NCBI GenBank assembly: GCA_035286465.1
Contig: DATEDF010000017.1
Span: 1-13,566 of the forward strand
Source: Fen-1231 sp035286465
GTDB taxonomy: Bacteria; Gemmatimonadota; Gemmatimonadetes; Gemmatimonadales; Gemmatimonadaceae
DNA: 13,566 bases
Reading direction: 5' to 3'
The notes below the pieces were generated by a model that was not told the origin of the DNA, made no database searches, and worked only from the letters and a program-made list of their open reading frames with translations. The translations under genes and the position numbers were made by a program. Shown here one piece after another: positions 6,372 through 13,494 of this stretch; positions within the stretch are counted from its first letter, which is position 1; every line of letters starts with the position of its first letter.

Positions 6372-7241
6372 TCAGGTGTAGATCGAGCCGGCGTTCACGA
6401 TCGGGCTCGCGTCGCGCTCGGAGCAGAGCACCACGAGCAGGTTGCTCACCATCGCCGCCTTGCGCTCTTCGTCGAGGTGCACGATCCCCTTGTGCGAGAG
6501 CAGCTCGAGCGCGTTCTCGACCATCCCGACCGCGCCCTCGACGATCTTGAAGCGCGCGGCGATGATCGCCGTCGCCTGCTGCCGCCGGAGCATCGCCTGC
6601 GCGATCTCGGGCGCGTAGGCGAGGTGCGAGATGCGCGCCTCGACGACGTCCACCCCCGCCTTGCTGAGGCGCTCCTGGATCGCCTGCTGGAGCGACTTCG
6701 AGACTTCGGCCGTGTGCGTGGAGAGCGAGTGCTCGTCGGGCGCGTGTGAATCGTACGCGTAGGACTGCGCCACGGCGCGCACGGCGCTCTCGCTCTGCAC
6801 CGTCACGTACTTCTCGTAGTTGTCCACCTCGAAGAGCGCCTCGGCGGTCTCGACGACCTTCCAGACGACGATCGCCGCGATCTCGATGGGGTTGGCGCGA
6901 TTGTCGTTCACCTTGAGCTTCGCGGTTTCGAAGTTCCGCACGCGGAGCGAGATGCGCCGCCTGGTGAGGAACGGGTTCGCGTACCAGAAGCCGGCGGTCT
7001 TGACGGTGCCCTTGTAGCTGCCCCACAGGATGAGGGCCTTGGCATCGCCCGGGTTCACGATGAAGAGCCCGGCGTACAGGATGCTGGTGATGATGAAGAT
7101 GATGACGCTCGTTACCACCCAGGTTACGCTCTGGCTCCGCACGGATAGGACGAAGCCCCAGATCGTGATCAGGGTGGCGAGGATGAGCAGGAGGAGCGCG
7201 GGCAGGCCGGCCCACGGACGAGCTTCTGTTTCGCGGAACAT
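6372..7241 (-). CDS. SPFH/band-7 domain membrane protein
   Basis: This 289-residue protein has two N-terminal membrane segments (12-32 and 39-61) followed by an SPFH domain (about 61-225). Recognisable parts are NPGDAKALILWGSYKGTV (63-80), the hydrophobic pair AAIVVWKV, the stretch ESAVRAVAQSYAYDSH, and ISHLAYAPEIAQAMLRRQQA (204-223), which in stomatins leads into the coiled-coil helix. The tail LDEERKAAMVSNLLVVLCSE (256-275) and its position before an Arc-like gene fit a recurring bacterial SPFH group. SPFH proteins form ring- or lattice-like scaffolds in the membrane and often attend proteases or stress responses. ATG 7241 was chosen: AGAGAG (7247-7252) is five bases upstream and it lies just behind a strong promoter. 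The longer frame reaches back to 7652 but reads through that promoter and the DUF72 gene. It is the first gene of the - strand operon. Confidence 0.92.
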   Translation of the reverse strand: MFRETEARPWAGLPALLLLILATLITIWGFVLSVRSQSVTWVVTSVIIFIITSILYAGLFIVNPGDAKALILWGSYKGTVKTAGFWYANPFLTRRRISLRVRNFETAKLKVNDNRANPIEIAAIVVWKVVETAEALFEVDNYEKYVTVQSESAVRAVAQSYAYDSHAPDEHSLSTHTAEVSKSLQQAIQERLSKAGVDVVEARISHLAYAPEIAQAMLRRQQATAIIAARFKIVEGAVGMVENALELLSHKGIVHLDEERKAAMVSNLLVVLCSERDASPIVNAGSIYT

Positions 7242-7269
7242 GCGGACTCTCTGATGAGGTGATGGCAAT

Positions 7270-7298
7270 ATGATATCATACTGATATGTACTTGTCAA
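7270..7298 (-). promoter_or_regulatory. Strong sigma70-type promoter of the - strand operon, with overlapping operator-like palindrome
   Basis: On the - strand, TTGACA (7293-7298), a 17-base spacer and TATCAT (7270-7275) form a near-consensus promoter, with a start expected near 7263 and a leader of ~20 bases before ATG 7241. It sits in the only obviously AT-rich patch of the window. ATGATATCAT (7270-7279) is a perfect 10-base palindrome covering the -10 box. A second ATATCA (- strand) lies in the spacer in direct orientation, 11 bases (about one helical turn) from the first. This geometry suits a dimeric or tetrameric repressor such as the encoded ribbon-helix-helix protein; that link is inference. 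Confidence 0.75.
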
Positions 7299-7364
7299 GA
7301 GGCGTGGAATCGCCTTTGCGCGCAAGGGGTTGCAAGCACGGCGCTGCGAGACGGGGGTGAGGGT

Positions 7365-8222
7365 TTGCTTGACAGCGCCCGTTCCGCGCGCCCGATTCCT
7401 CTCGTGACTCGCCGCGCGCTCGCCATCCGACTCGGCGCCCAGGGCTGGAACTACGACGCCTGGGTCGGCCCGCTCTACCCGTCGGGGACGAAGGCGACTG
7501 ACTTCCTCGCGACCTACGCGCAGGCGTTCGACACGGTCGAGGTGGACGCGACCTTCTACGCGACGCCGAGCGCGAAGACGGTGCAGGGGTGGGCCGCGCG
7601 CGTGCCGAACGGCTTCGAGTTCGCGCTCAAGCTGCCGCAGGAGATCACGCACGAGTGCGGATTGCGGGGTGCCGGGGAACAGACGAAACGCTTCCTCGAC
7701 GTGGCGCGTGAGCTGGGGCCGAAGCTCGGGCCCGTCCTCATTCAGCTCGGGCCCGATTTCGGGCCCGCCGAGCTGCCGGCGCTGGCGGCGTTCCTTCCGT
7801 CACTCCCGAAGGACATCCGCTTCGCCGTCGAGTTCCGGCAGCGCGGCTGGATTCACGAGGGCGTGCTCGCGCTGCTCACCGAGCATCGCGTCGCGCTCGC
7901 GCTCGTGGACGGGCGCTGGATTCCGCGGCGCACGATGATGCTGCTCGCCGACCGGCCGACGGCGGGCTTCGCCTACGTCAGGTGGATGGGTCCGAACCGC
8001 GACCTCGTGGACTTCTCACGCATCCAGGTGGACCGTACGAAGGAGCTGGAGTCGTGGGCCGCGGCGCTGCCCGCGATCGCGGAGAAGGTGCGCACGGTGT
8101 ACGGGTACGTGAACAACCACTTCGCGGGGCACAGCCCGGCGACGATCAGGATGCTGCAGGAGATGCTGGGGCTGCCGGCGGTGGACCCGGCGCGGCTGGG
8201 GGAACAGCTCACGTTGTTCTGA
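7365..8222 (+). CDS. DUF72 (YecE-like) TIM-barrel protein
   Basis: This 285-residue protein covers the family's usual length (~240-300). Family motifs are in order: GAQGWNYDAWVGPLYP (24-39), FDTVEVDATFYATP (55-68), PNGFEFALKLPQEITH (81-96), IRFAVEFRQRGW (151-162), AYVRWMG (203-209) and YGYVNNHFAGHSPAT (246-260). DUF72 proteins have a TIM-barrel fold with conserved acidic and aromatic residues at the mouth; no reaction is established, though nuclease or metal-dependent roles have been suggested. The start is uncertain: TTG 7365 has GGGGG/GAGG purines just upstream, while GTG 7404 trims 13 residues but has no Shine-Dalgarno. It is divergent from the SPFH operon across 123 bases and convergent with the giant lipoprotein gene. 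It looks like a single-gene unit, cytoplasmic. Confidence 0.9.
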   Translation: MLDSARSARPIPLVTRRALAIRLGAQGWNYDAWVGPLYPSGTKATDFLATYAQAFDTVEVDATFYATPSAKTVQGWAARVPNGFEFALKLPQEITHECGLRGAGEQTKRFLDVARELGPKLGPVLIQLGPDFGPAELPALAAFLPSLPKDIRFAVEFRQRGWIHEGVLALLTEHRVALALVDGRWIPRRTMMLLADRPTAGFAYVRWMGPNRDLVDFSRIQVDRTKELESWAAALPAIAEKVRTVYGYVNNHFAGHSPATIRMLQEMLGLPAVDPARLGEQLTLF

Positions 8223-8224
8223 GA

Positions 8225-8238
8225 CGTCAGACGTCAGA
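8225..8238 (+). repeat. Heptamer tandem pair CGTCAGA x2
   Basis: Two exact 7-base units occupy most of the 25-base gap between the convergent DUF72 and giant-lipoprotein genes. On the - strand the unit reads TCTGACG, sharing TCTGA with the pair at 2297-2310. Each unit junction contains the palindrome GACGTC. There is no T-run, so it is not an ordinary intrinsic terminator. Confidence 0.5.
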
Positions 8239-8247
8239 CATCTGCCC

Positions 8248-11200
8248 TTAGGGCCAGGTGACGGTACCGGTCGAGATGTTGTCGAACCACGGCGCGCACG
8301 CGCATAGGGCGCCCGCCGCGGCGCTGAGCGGACTCGGGGCGACCAGCACGACGTTCGCGGCGCCGGACGCGCGGACGTACCGCCCGCTCGAGAACAGCGT
8401 GCCGGTGAAGCTCAGGGTGTTGAACGTGTAGGGTCCGCCTGAGCGGTTCACTTCGCACATGACCCCGGCGAAAGAGGCCGGGAAGTTCGCGAAGCTCGCG
8501 TTGTCGAACGTCGCGTTCGCCGTGCCGTCCACGAACTTGAGCGAGACGTTGTTGAGGGCCATCGGCTGCGCGGCGGACTGATTGAGTCCGGAGACGGTCA
8601 GCAGGTACGTGGTGCCGCCGGTCGTCGTGGACACGCTCGCGGTACCGGCACCGGATCCGTGTGAAAGCGTGCCGGTCGCGAGGGCGTTGCTCTGGAGGAA
8701 CATCTCCGACCCGCTGTTGATCGTGACGTTCCTGAAGAAGCTGGTTGCCGGGTTGCCGAACGTCACCTTGCTCGACACGCCGGTGAAGACTGTGGTGTGC
8801 GTGTTGTACGCAGTGACGAGCGCTCCGGACTGCCGGAAGTTGCCGGACAGGATGAGCGTGCCGTCAAGGAACCCGGTGGTGACGCTCGAGTTCCTGAACA
8901 GGACGCTGTCCGTGACAACCAGCGAATCGCCAAGGTTGGCCGTGAACATCGAGCCGGTGGAGGAACCGACCGGGTCGCCGATCCACGCCACCTTCGTCAC
9001 CACCTTGTGGTTGTTGAACCTGAATTCGGCGTCGTGCACGTGGAACACCGAGTCCACGGTGATGCGTCCGCTGGCGTAGATCAGTCGTCCGCTGTGGTAT
9101 CGGCAGAGCCGGCCGTGCAGGTACGAGAAAAAGGCGCCGTCTGGCTGGTAGGTGATCCCGGTCGAGCACGTGATGCCGCCGGTGAGCGTGTCCGTAACGA
9201 TGTCGCCCCAGACGTCTAGATCGTTGGCGCCCTGAGCCAGGACGCCCGTTCCCTGGATGGTCAGGCGATTGACCCGGCGGTACATGTCCAGCGTGACCGT
9301 GCTGCCACTCGGAATCACGACGTCCACGCTGTCGGGCGGAACGGAGCCGGACAACCAGTTCGCGCCGACGTTCCACGCGCCGCTCGCGGCGGTGAAGATG
9401 TACGCCGTGGGCCAGCCGAGCACCACCGCGCCGCCCACGGCCTGGTACTGCGTCGGGCTCACTGACGGTGGCGTCGGGCTCACGAGCCGAACCGCGAGGA
9501 CGCGCGCGATGGCGTCCGCGTCGGTCGCCTTGATGTAGAGCCCGCTCGTCGGCGTCGTGTTGAACGTCCAGTACCAGAGGTCGGGGAGCGAGTCGGTCGC
9601 GTTGCTCCGGTTCACCTCGAACTGCGTCGCAGTCGGACTCATGTTGCTGAACGCGATGCCGTTCATGTAGGAGACCGGACTGCCGTCCAGGAGCAGCCAG
9701 CGCACGTTGTCGAACTCCAGCGACGAGACGGCTGCGCCGCGGGACGTCACGAGCCTGTTCGACGCCGAGGACACGAGGTGGTTCCCGCAGCACTGCGTGT
9801 ATAGCTGGCCCTCGGCGAAGACGTCGCTCGCGAGGAGAACCGTGTCGCCCAGCGTCATCGTGCCGAAGTGCGAGGCCGCGGCGCCGAAACCCGGGTTCGC
9901 GAAGCTGACCGTGACGGGGAGGATGATGCTCATCTGTCGCGGGCCGGGGAGGGCCCCTCCGCCCAACAGGTTCCTGCGCGCGGCGTCCGGGAGCGCCCGC
10001 GAATTCAGTCGGGCGATCGCGCGGTCCCGCGCGGTCGGCGGTGCGTTCAGCGGCCGGCCGGCCGCGCGCCGCTGGCCCGCGAGGCCCGCGCGCAACGAGC
10101 CGCCGGACTCCTCGCCCACCTGCGTCTCGTGCGTGGCGTCGGGGGAGAACGAGTTGGCGGCGCCACTCTGCGTGAAGTTGCCGAGCACCTCGAGGAACCC
10201 GTTCGTCAGCAACCCCACGGTGCTGCCGCCCGCGAAGGTGGCGCTGCCGCGCACTTCCATCCAGTCGTAGTCGAGCGGGTCCACCATCTTGAGCTTGCCG
10301 CCGCTCGCGGTGGCGAAGTTGCCGTTTACGACGATCACGCCGGCGTTCAGGTCGAGCACCGCGGAGCTGCCGGTGACGGTGACGTTGCCGTTCACCTGCA
10401 CGTAGCTGCCCGGCTGCACCGTGCCGCCCGAGACCGTCAGGTTCGTCGAGACGTAGCTGCTCGCGGCGTGAACGGTGCCGGTCCCGCTCATGTCGGTATT
10501 GGCCACGCGCCAGCCGCCGAGCGTGTCGGGAAAGAGCGTCGAATCGGCGAGATTCCCGCCGATGTGGACCGTGGCGCCCGGGCCGTTCACGAACGCGCTG
10601 GCGCCCAGCACCGTGACGCTGCCCGTCACGTTGACGTCGCCCACGACCGTCTTCGCGCGCGGGCCGTCGAACGTGAGGCGGCGAATCCCCTGGCCCGCGA
10701 CCGGCGCGGTGTAGGTCAGCGTGTGCCCGCCGGCCGACGTCGTGTCGGACATCAACAGCCCGTGCGTGCCGGTGGCCTGGAAAGTGGCGCCGGTCGCCGT
10801 GAAGTTGCCGGTGACCGTGAGGATCCCGGCGGTGAGCTTCCCGTTCTCGTTCCCGCCGGCGAAGGTCGCATTCCCGCGCACGGCGAGCGCCGCGCCGGCG
10901 TTCGTCATCGTGATGGTACCGGCTCCGGACGTCTGGAACGGGCCGGTCACGCTGAGGGCCTGGCTGCTCAGGTCGAGACTGCCCGACACGTTGAGCGAGC
11001 CCATCGAGGTCGCACCGCCCAGCGTGTACGTGCCCGCGACGTTCGTCGTGATGCCCGACGCGATGGTGCCAGTCAGCGAGCCCGTGCCGCTGAGGGTCAC
11101 CGTCCCCGTGCCGGCGATCGTCGTGCCTGCGTCGAGATTGCCGGTGAGCGTGAGCGTGCTGCCGGAGTTCGTGAGCGTCGCGCCGGCGGCGACCACGAGG

Positions 11201-13338
11201 TGCTTGATCGTGACGGGCGCGGCGATCGTCGGCATCGTCGCGACGACCGGAATGACGATCGAGTCCGCCACGGCAGGCACGCCGCTCGGCGACCAGTTGC
11301 CGGCCGTGGTCCACGCGGTGCTCACGGCGCCGGTCCACGTGCGAGCCACGCCGGCCGGCGCGGTCGCGGTCGCGCCGACGATGAGCGAGGCGAGCCCGGC
11401 GCTCGAGGCCGTGAGGGAGTGCGCGCCGGCCACGCCCCCCAGGGTCCACGTGGTGGACGCCTGGCCCGACGCGTTCGTCGTGGCGCTCGGCGGCGCCGCG
11501 CTGCCGCCGCTCGAGGCGGCGAAGGTGACGGTGCGTCCCGCGCCCAGGACTGCGTTCCCGAAGGCGTCCTTGACCTGCACGAGGATGGGTAGCGCGAGCG
11601 GCGTGCCGCCGGCGGCGGTCTGCGCGCCGCCGCTCAGGAGCGCGAGCGCCGCGGCGGCGCCGGCACCGAGGTCGAACGCGGGACCCGTCGCCCCGGTGAG
11701 CCCCGTGGCGCTCGCCGTGAAGCGGTAGCTGCCCGCCTGGGTGAGCCGCACGGAATCGAAGGTCGCCACGCCATTGACGGCGGTGGCCGTCGTGCGGCCG
11801 CTGATCACGGCCCCCGTGGGGCTCGCGCCGAGGCCCAGCGTGACCACGCCGGTGAAGCCCGTGGCCAGGTTCCCCGTGGTGTCGCGCGCCAGCACGGTGA
11901 TCGGGTCAATCGTCACGCCCGCGATGGCGCCCGCCACCGGATAGGCGCCGAACTCGAGACGGCGGCCCGGGCCCGCGGCGATGTCGAAGGTCGTCGTCGT
12001 GGCACTGATCAAGCCCGGGCTCGACCCGACGAACGTGTAGCCCGTGCCGACGCGATTCACGCTCAACGTCGAGAACGTGGCCACGCCCGCCACGGCGTTC
12101 ACCGTGGTGGTGCCGCCCAGGGTGGCGAGCGCGGGGTTGGCCCCGAGCGCGACGGTGACCGGGCCGGTGAAGGCCGTGGTGGTGTTGTTCAGCGCGTCCT
12201 TCGCGGTGAAGACCACCGCGGCCAGGGTCGCGCCGGCCGTGGTCGAGACGGGCTGCGTCGTGACGACGAGCCGCGCGGGCACGGCCGCGATCCCGTTCGC
12301 GCTGAACGTGGCGGGCGAGCCCGTGAGCCCCGCCGCACTCGCCGTGACCGTCTGCGCGCCCACCGTGGAGCCCAGCGTCCACGTGGTCTGCGCGAGGCCG
12401 CCGGCATCGGTCGTGACACTCGCGCTCCCCACCGTGCCGCCGCCGCTCGTGGGTGCGAAAGCGACCGCGACGCCCGCGACCCCCACGCCGTCACTCGCGC
12501 TCACCTTCGCGACGAGGGGCTGCGCCAGCGCCTGCCCCACGGTGCCGCTCTGCCCGCTCCCCGACTGCGCCGCGAGATTCCGCGCGCGGAGCAGGACCTG
12601 CACCGTGACCGTGTCCCTGGGGCCCGTGAGCAACTGGGCGAGGATGCGCGCGGTGCCGCGCACGCTCTGCGCCGTGCCGCTGCCCGATCCAGGCGTCGTG
12701 ATCGCGGCGATCGCCGGCTCGAGCGACGTCCAGATGATCGGCGTGCCGGGGAGCGTGGTGCCACCCGCGTCGAGCGCCACCGCCGTGAACGTGAAGCCGT
12801 CACCCTCGAGGACGGTGAGCGTGCGCGGGGAGGCCACGACGCGCGCGGCGCTCGCCCCCGGCCCCGTGTAGCTCACCGGGATCTGCACCGGCGGCGGCGC
12901 GGGCGCGCCCGGCGCGGCGGGCACGGCGTTGACCGTCACCGGACCGCCCTTGAACACCGTGTCGCCCGCCGCATTCACGTAGCCCAGGTTCATGCTCAAG
13001 GGCTCGCCCGAGGCCGGGGCGCTCGGCAGGAGCCGCACCGTGAGACTCACCGTGACGGAGTCCGCGCCCGCGGGGAAGTTCACCACCGTGTCGAGCGCGA
13101 CGCTCCCGTCGGCGTGACGGAGCACGATGCGCACGCGATTGAACGCGACGAGCCCCGAGGCGCCGCCGGCTTGCGTGAGGATCTCGGGGAACACCGGCCG
13201 GAACGAGAGCCCGCGCGCGTAGCGCGCAGCCGGCGTGCCCGGACCGCCCGGTCCGGTCGGCTCGCGCCCGCAACTCAGCACCGCCGTGATGAACGCGGCT
13301 GAGAGCAGTGCGAGACGGCGCAGCGGGCGGAGGGTCAC
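8248..13338 (-). CDS. Giant secreted beta-strand-repeat/Ig-like lipoprotein (probable surface adhesin)
   Basis: About 1696 residues. The N-terminus has basic residues, a hydrophobic run (9-21) and a near-lipobox VLSC with C23, so it is exported and likely lipid-anchored. Residues ~250-350 resemble a bacterial Big-1 Ig-like domain (FAPTSGGGTV...TTWTLGSTVGAQTVTAS). At ~353-452 and ~453-552 are two copies of a ~100-residue repeat (FTGPVTVALG / FTGVVTLGLG, GVATF); ~553-665 is another Ig-like copy. Two beta-strand-rich halves, probably beta-helical, follow, each opened by a W-rich module: WTGAVSTAWTTAGNW at 668 and SGAWNVGANW near 1322. Recurrent VxGNFTxSG motifs mark strands. A basic 66-residue segment interrupts one repeat (1076-1141). 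No C-terminal barrel or sorting signal is seen. GTG 13338 was chosen to give the signal peptide; the frame also offers GTG 13407. The adhesin role is inference. Confidence 0.85.
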   Translation of the reverse strand: MTLRPLRRLALLSAAFITAVLSCGREPTGPGGPGTPAARYARGLSFRPVFPEILTQAGGASGLVAFNRVRIVLRHADGSVALDTVVNFPAGADSVTVSLTVRLLPSAPASGEPLSMNLGYVNAAGDTVFKGGPVTVNAVPAAPGAPAPPPVQIPVSYTGPGASAARVVASPRTLTVLEGDGFTFTAVALDAGGTTLPGTPIIWTSLEPAIAAITTPGSGSGTAQSVRGTARILAQLLTGPRDTVTVQVLLRARNLAAQSGSGQSGTVGQALAQPLVAKVSASDGVGVAGVAVAFAPTSGGGTVGSASVTTDAGGLAQTTWTLGSTVGAQTVTASAAGLTGSPATFSANGIAAVPARLVVTTQPVSTTAGATLAAVVFTAKDALNNTTTAFTGPVTVALGANPALATLGGTTTVNAVAGVATFSTLSVNRVGTGYTFVGSSPGLISATTTTFDIAAGPGRRLEFGAYPVAGAIAGVTIDPITVLARDTTGNLATGFTGVVTLGLGASPTGAVISGRTTATAVNGVATFDSVRLTQAGSYRFTASATGLTGATGPAFDLGAGAAAALALLSGGAQTAAGGTPLALPILVQVKDAFGNAVLGAGRTVTFAASSGGSAAPPSATTNASGQASTTWTLGGVAGAHSLTASSAGLASLIVGATATAPAGVARTWTGAVSTAWTTAGNWSPSGVPAVADSIVIPVVATMPTIAAPVTIKHLVVAAGATLTNSGSTLTLTGNLDAGTTIAGTGTVTLSGTGSLTGTIASGITTNVAGTYTLGGATSMGSLNVSGSLDLSSQALSVTGPFQTSGAGTITMTNAGAALAVRGNATFAGGNENGKLTAGILTVTGNFTATGATFQATGTHGLLMSDTTSAGGHTLTYTAPVAGQGIRRLTFDGPRAKTVVGDVNVTGSVTVLGASAFVNGPGATVHIGGNLADSTLFPDTLGGWRVANTDMSGTGTVHAASSYVSTNLTVSGGTVQPGSYVQVNGNVTVTGSSAVLDLNAGVIVVNGNFATASGGKLKMVDPLDYDWMEVRGSATFAGGSTVGLLTNGFLEVLGNFTQSGAANSFSPDATHETQVGEESGGSLRAGLAGQRRAAGRPLNAPPTARDRAIARLNSRALPDAARRNLLGGGALPGPRQMSIILPVTVSFANPGFGAAASHFGTMTLGDTVLLASDVFAEGQLYTQCCGNHLVSSASNRLVTSRGAAVSSLEFDNVRWLLLDGSPVSYMNGIAFSNMSPTATQFEVNRSNATDSLPDLWYWTFNTTPTSGLYIKATDADAIARVLAVRLVSPTPPSVSPTQYQAVGGAVVLGWPTAYIFTAASGAWNVGANWLSGSVPPDSVDVVIPSGSTVTLDMYRRVNRLTIQGTGVLAQGANDLDVWGDIVTDTLTGGITCSTGITYQPDGAFFSYLHGRLCRYHSGRLIYASGRITVDSVFHVHDAEFRFNNHKVVTKVAWIGDPVGSSTGSMFTANLGDSLVVTDSVLFRNSSVTTGFLDGTLILSGNFRQSGALVTAYNTHTTVFTGVSSKVTFGNPATSFFRNVTINSGSEMFLQSNALATGTLSHGSGAGTASVSTTTGGTTYLLTVSGLNQSAAQPMALNNVSLKFVDGTANATFDNASFANFPASFAGVMCEVNRSGGPYTFNTLSFTGTLFSSGRYVRASGAANVVLVAPSPLSAAAGALCACAPWFDNISTGTVTWP
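9916..10113 (-). other. Basic Pro/Arg/Ala-rich insertion inside the giant lipoprotein
   Basis: These bases encode residues 1076-1141. The flanks (GNFTQSGA..THETQVG before, VTVSFANPG after) align with an uninterrupted copy later in the same protein (GNFRQSGA..THTTVFTG...VTFGNP), so this stretch is extra. It is rich in Arg, Ala, Pro and Leu (for example QRRAAGRPLNAPPTARDRA), unlike the Gly/Thr/Ser/Val strands around it. Confidence 0.65.
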
Positions 13339-13365
13339 GGCAGGGGGGTCGGTCGGAGTCGGACT

Positions 13366-13395
13366 AACGTAGACCGAGCCGGCCTCCCGCGACAA
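13366..13395 (-). promoter_or_regulatory. Possible promoter of the giant lipoprotein gene
   Basis: On the - strand, TTGTCG (13390-13395), an 18-base spacer and TACGTT (13366-13371) could place a transcript start near 13358, about 20 bases before GTG 13338. If real, it argues against the longer GTG 13407 start. Matches to consensus are only partial. Confidence 0.3.
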
Positions 13396-13464
13396 GAGAA
13401 AGAACACCGGTGCTCACGTGACGGTCTTCACAGCCACTGTTGTGCGCTCCGGCGCGGACTCGAC

Positions 13465-13494
13465 GGTGATCGCCTACGGGGTGATCGCCTACGG
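13465..13494 (+). repeat. Exact 15-base tandem duplication
   Basis: GGTGATCGCCTACGG occurs twice back to back (13465-13479 and 13480-13494). It lies in the ~150-base stretch upstream of the giant lipoprotein gene. On the - strand each unit carries TAG in the same frame, the rightmost of which would end the edge reading frame. Confidence 0.9.

Noticed and set aside
4359..6749. Very long + strand open frame (796 codons)
   Set aside because: It is antisense to the hydrolase, ribbon-helix-helix and SPFH genes, which carry clear motifs. Its product is Arg/Glu/Ala-rich and without domains, typical of a GC-rich shadow frame.
7316..7325. Palindrome TTGCGCGCAA between the divergent SPFH and DUF72 genes
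   Set aside because: It is perfect but only ten bases and made mostly of CG steps, common by chance here. No promoter element for the DUF72 gene overlaps it convincingly.
7369..7374. TTGACA on the + strand as a -35 box for the DUF72 gene
   Set aside because: No acceptable -10 box lies 16-18 bases downstream (CCGATT region), and it falls inside the frame if TTG 7365 is the start.
7242..7652. Upstream extension of the SPFH gene on the - strand
   Set aside because: It would read through the near-consensus promoter and across the DUF72 coding region, adding Arg-rich sequence ahead of a clear membrane N-terminus.
8223..8247. Bidirectional intrinsic terminator between the convergent genes
   Set aside because: Only the heptamer repeat and tiny dyads are present, with no stable GC stem followed by a T-run on either strand.
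8864..11449. 861-codon - strand frame and the 574- and 335-codon + strand frames (9868-11592, 10721-11728)
   Set aside because: All lie inside the giant lipoprotein gene in other frames, with His/Arg-rich or low-complexity products. The lipoprotein frame alone shows a signal peptide and ordered repeats.
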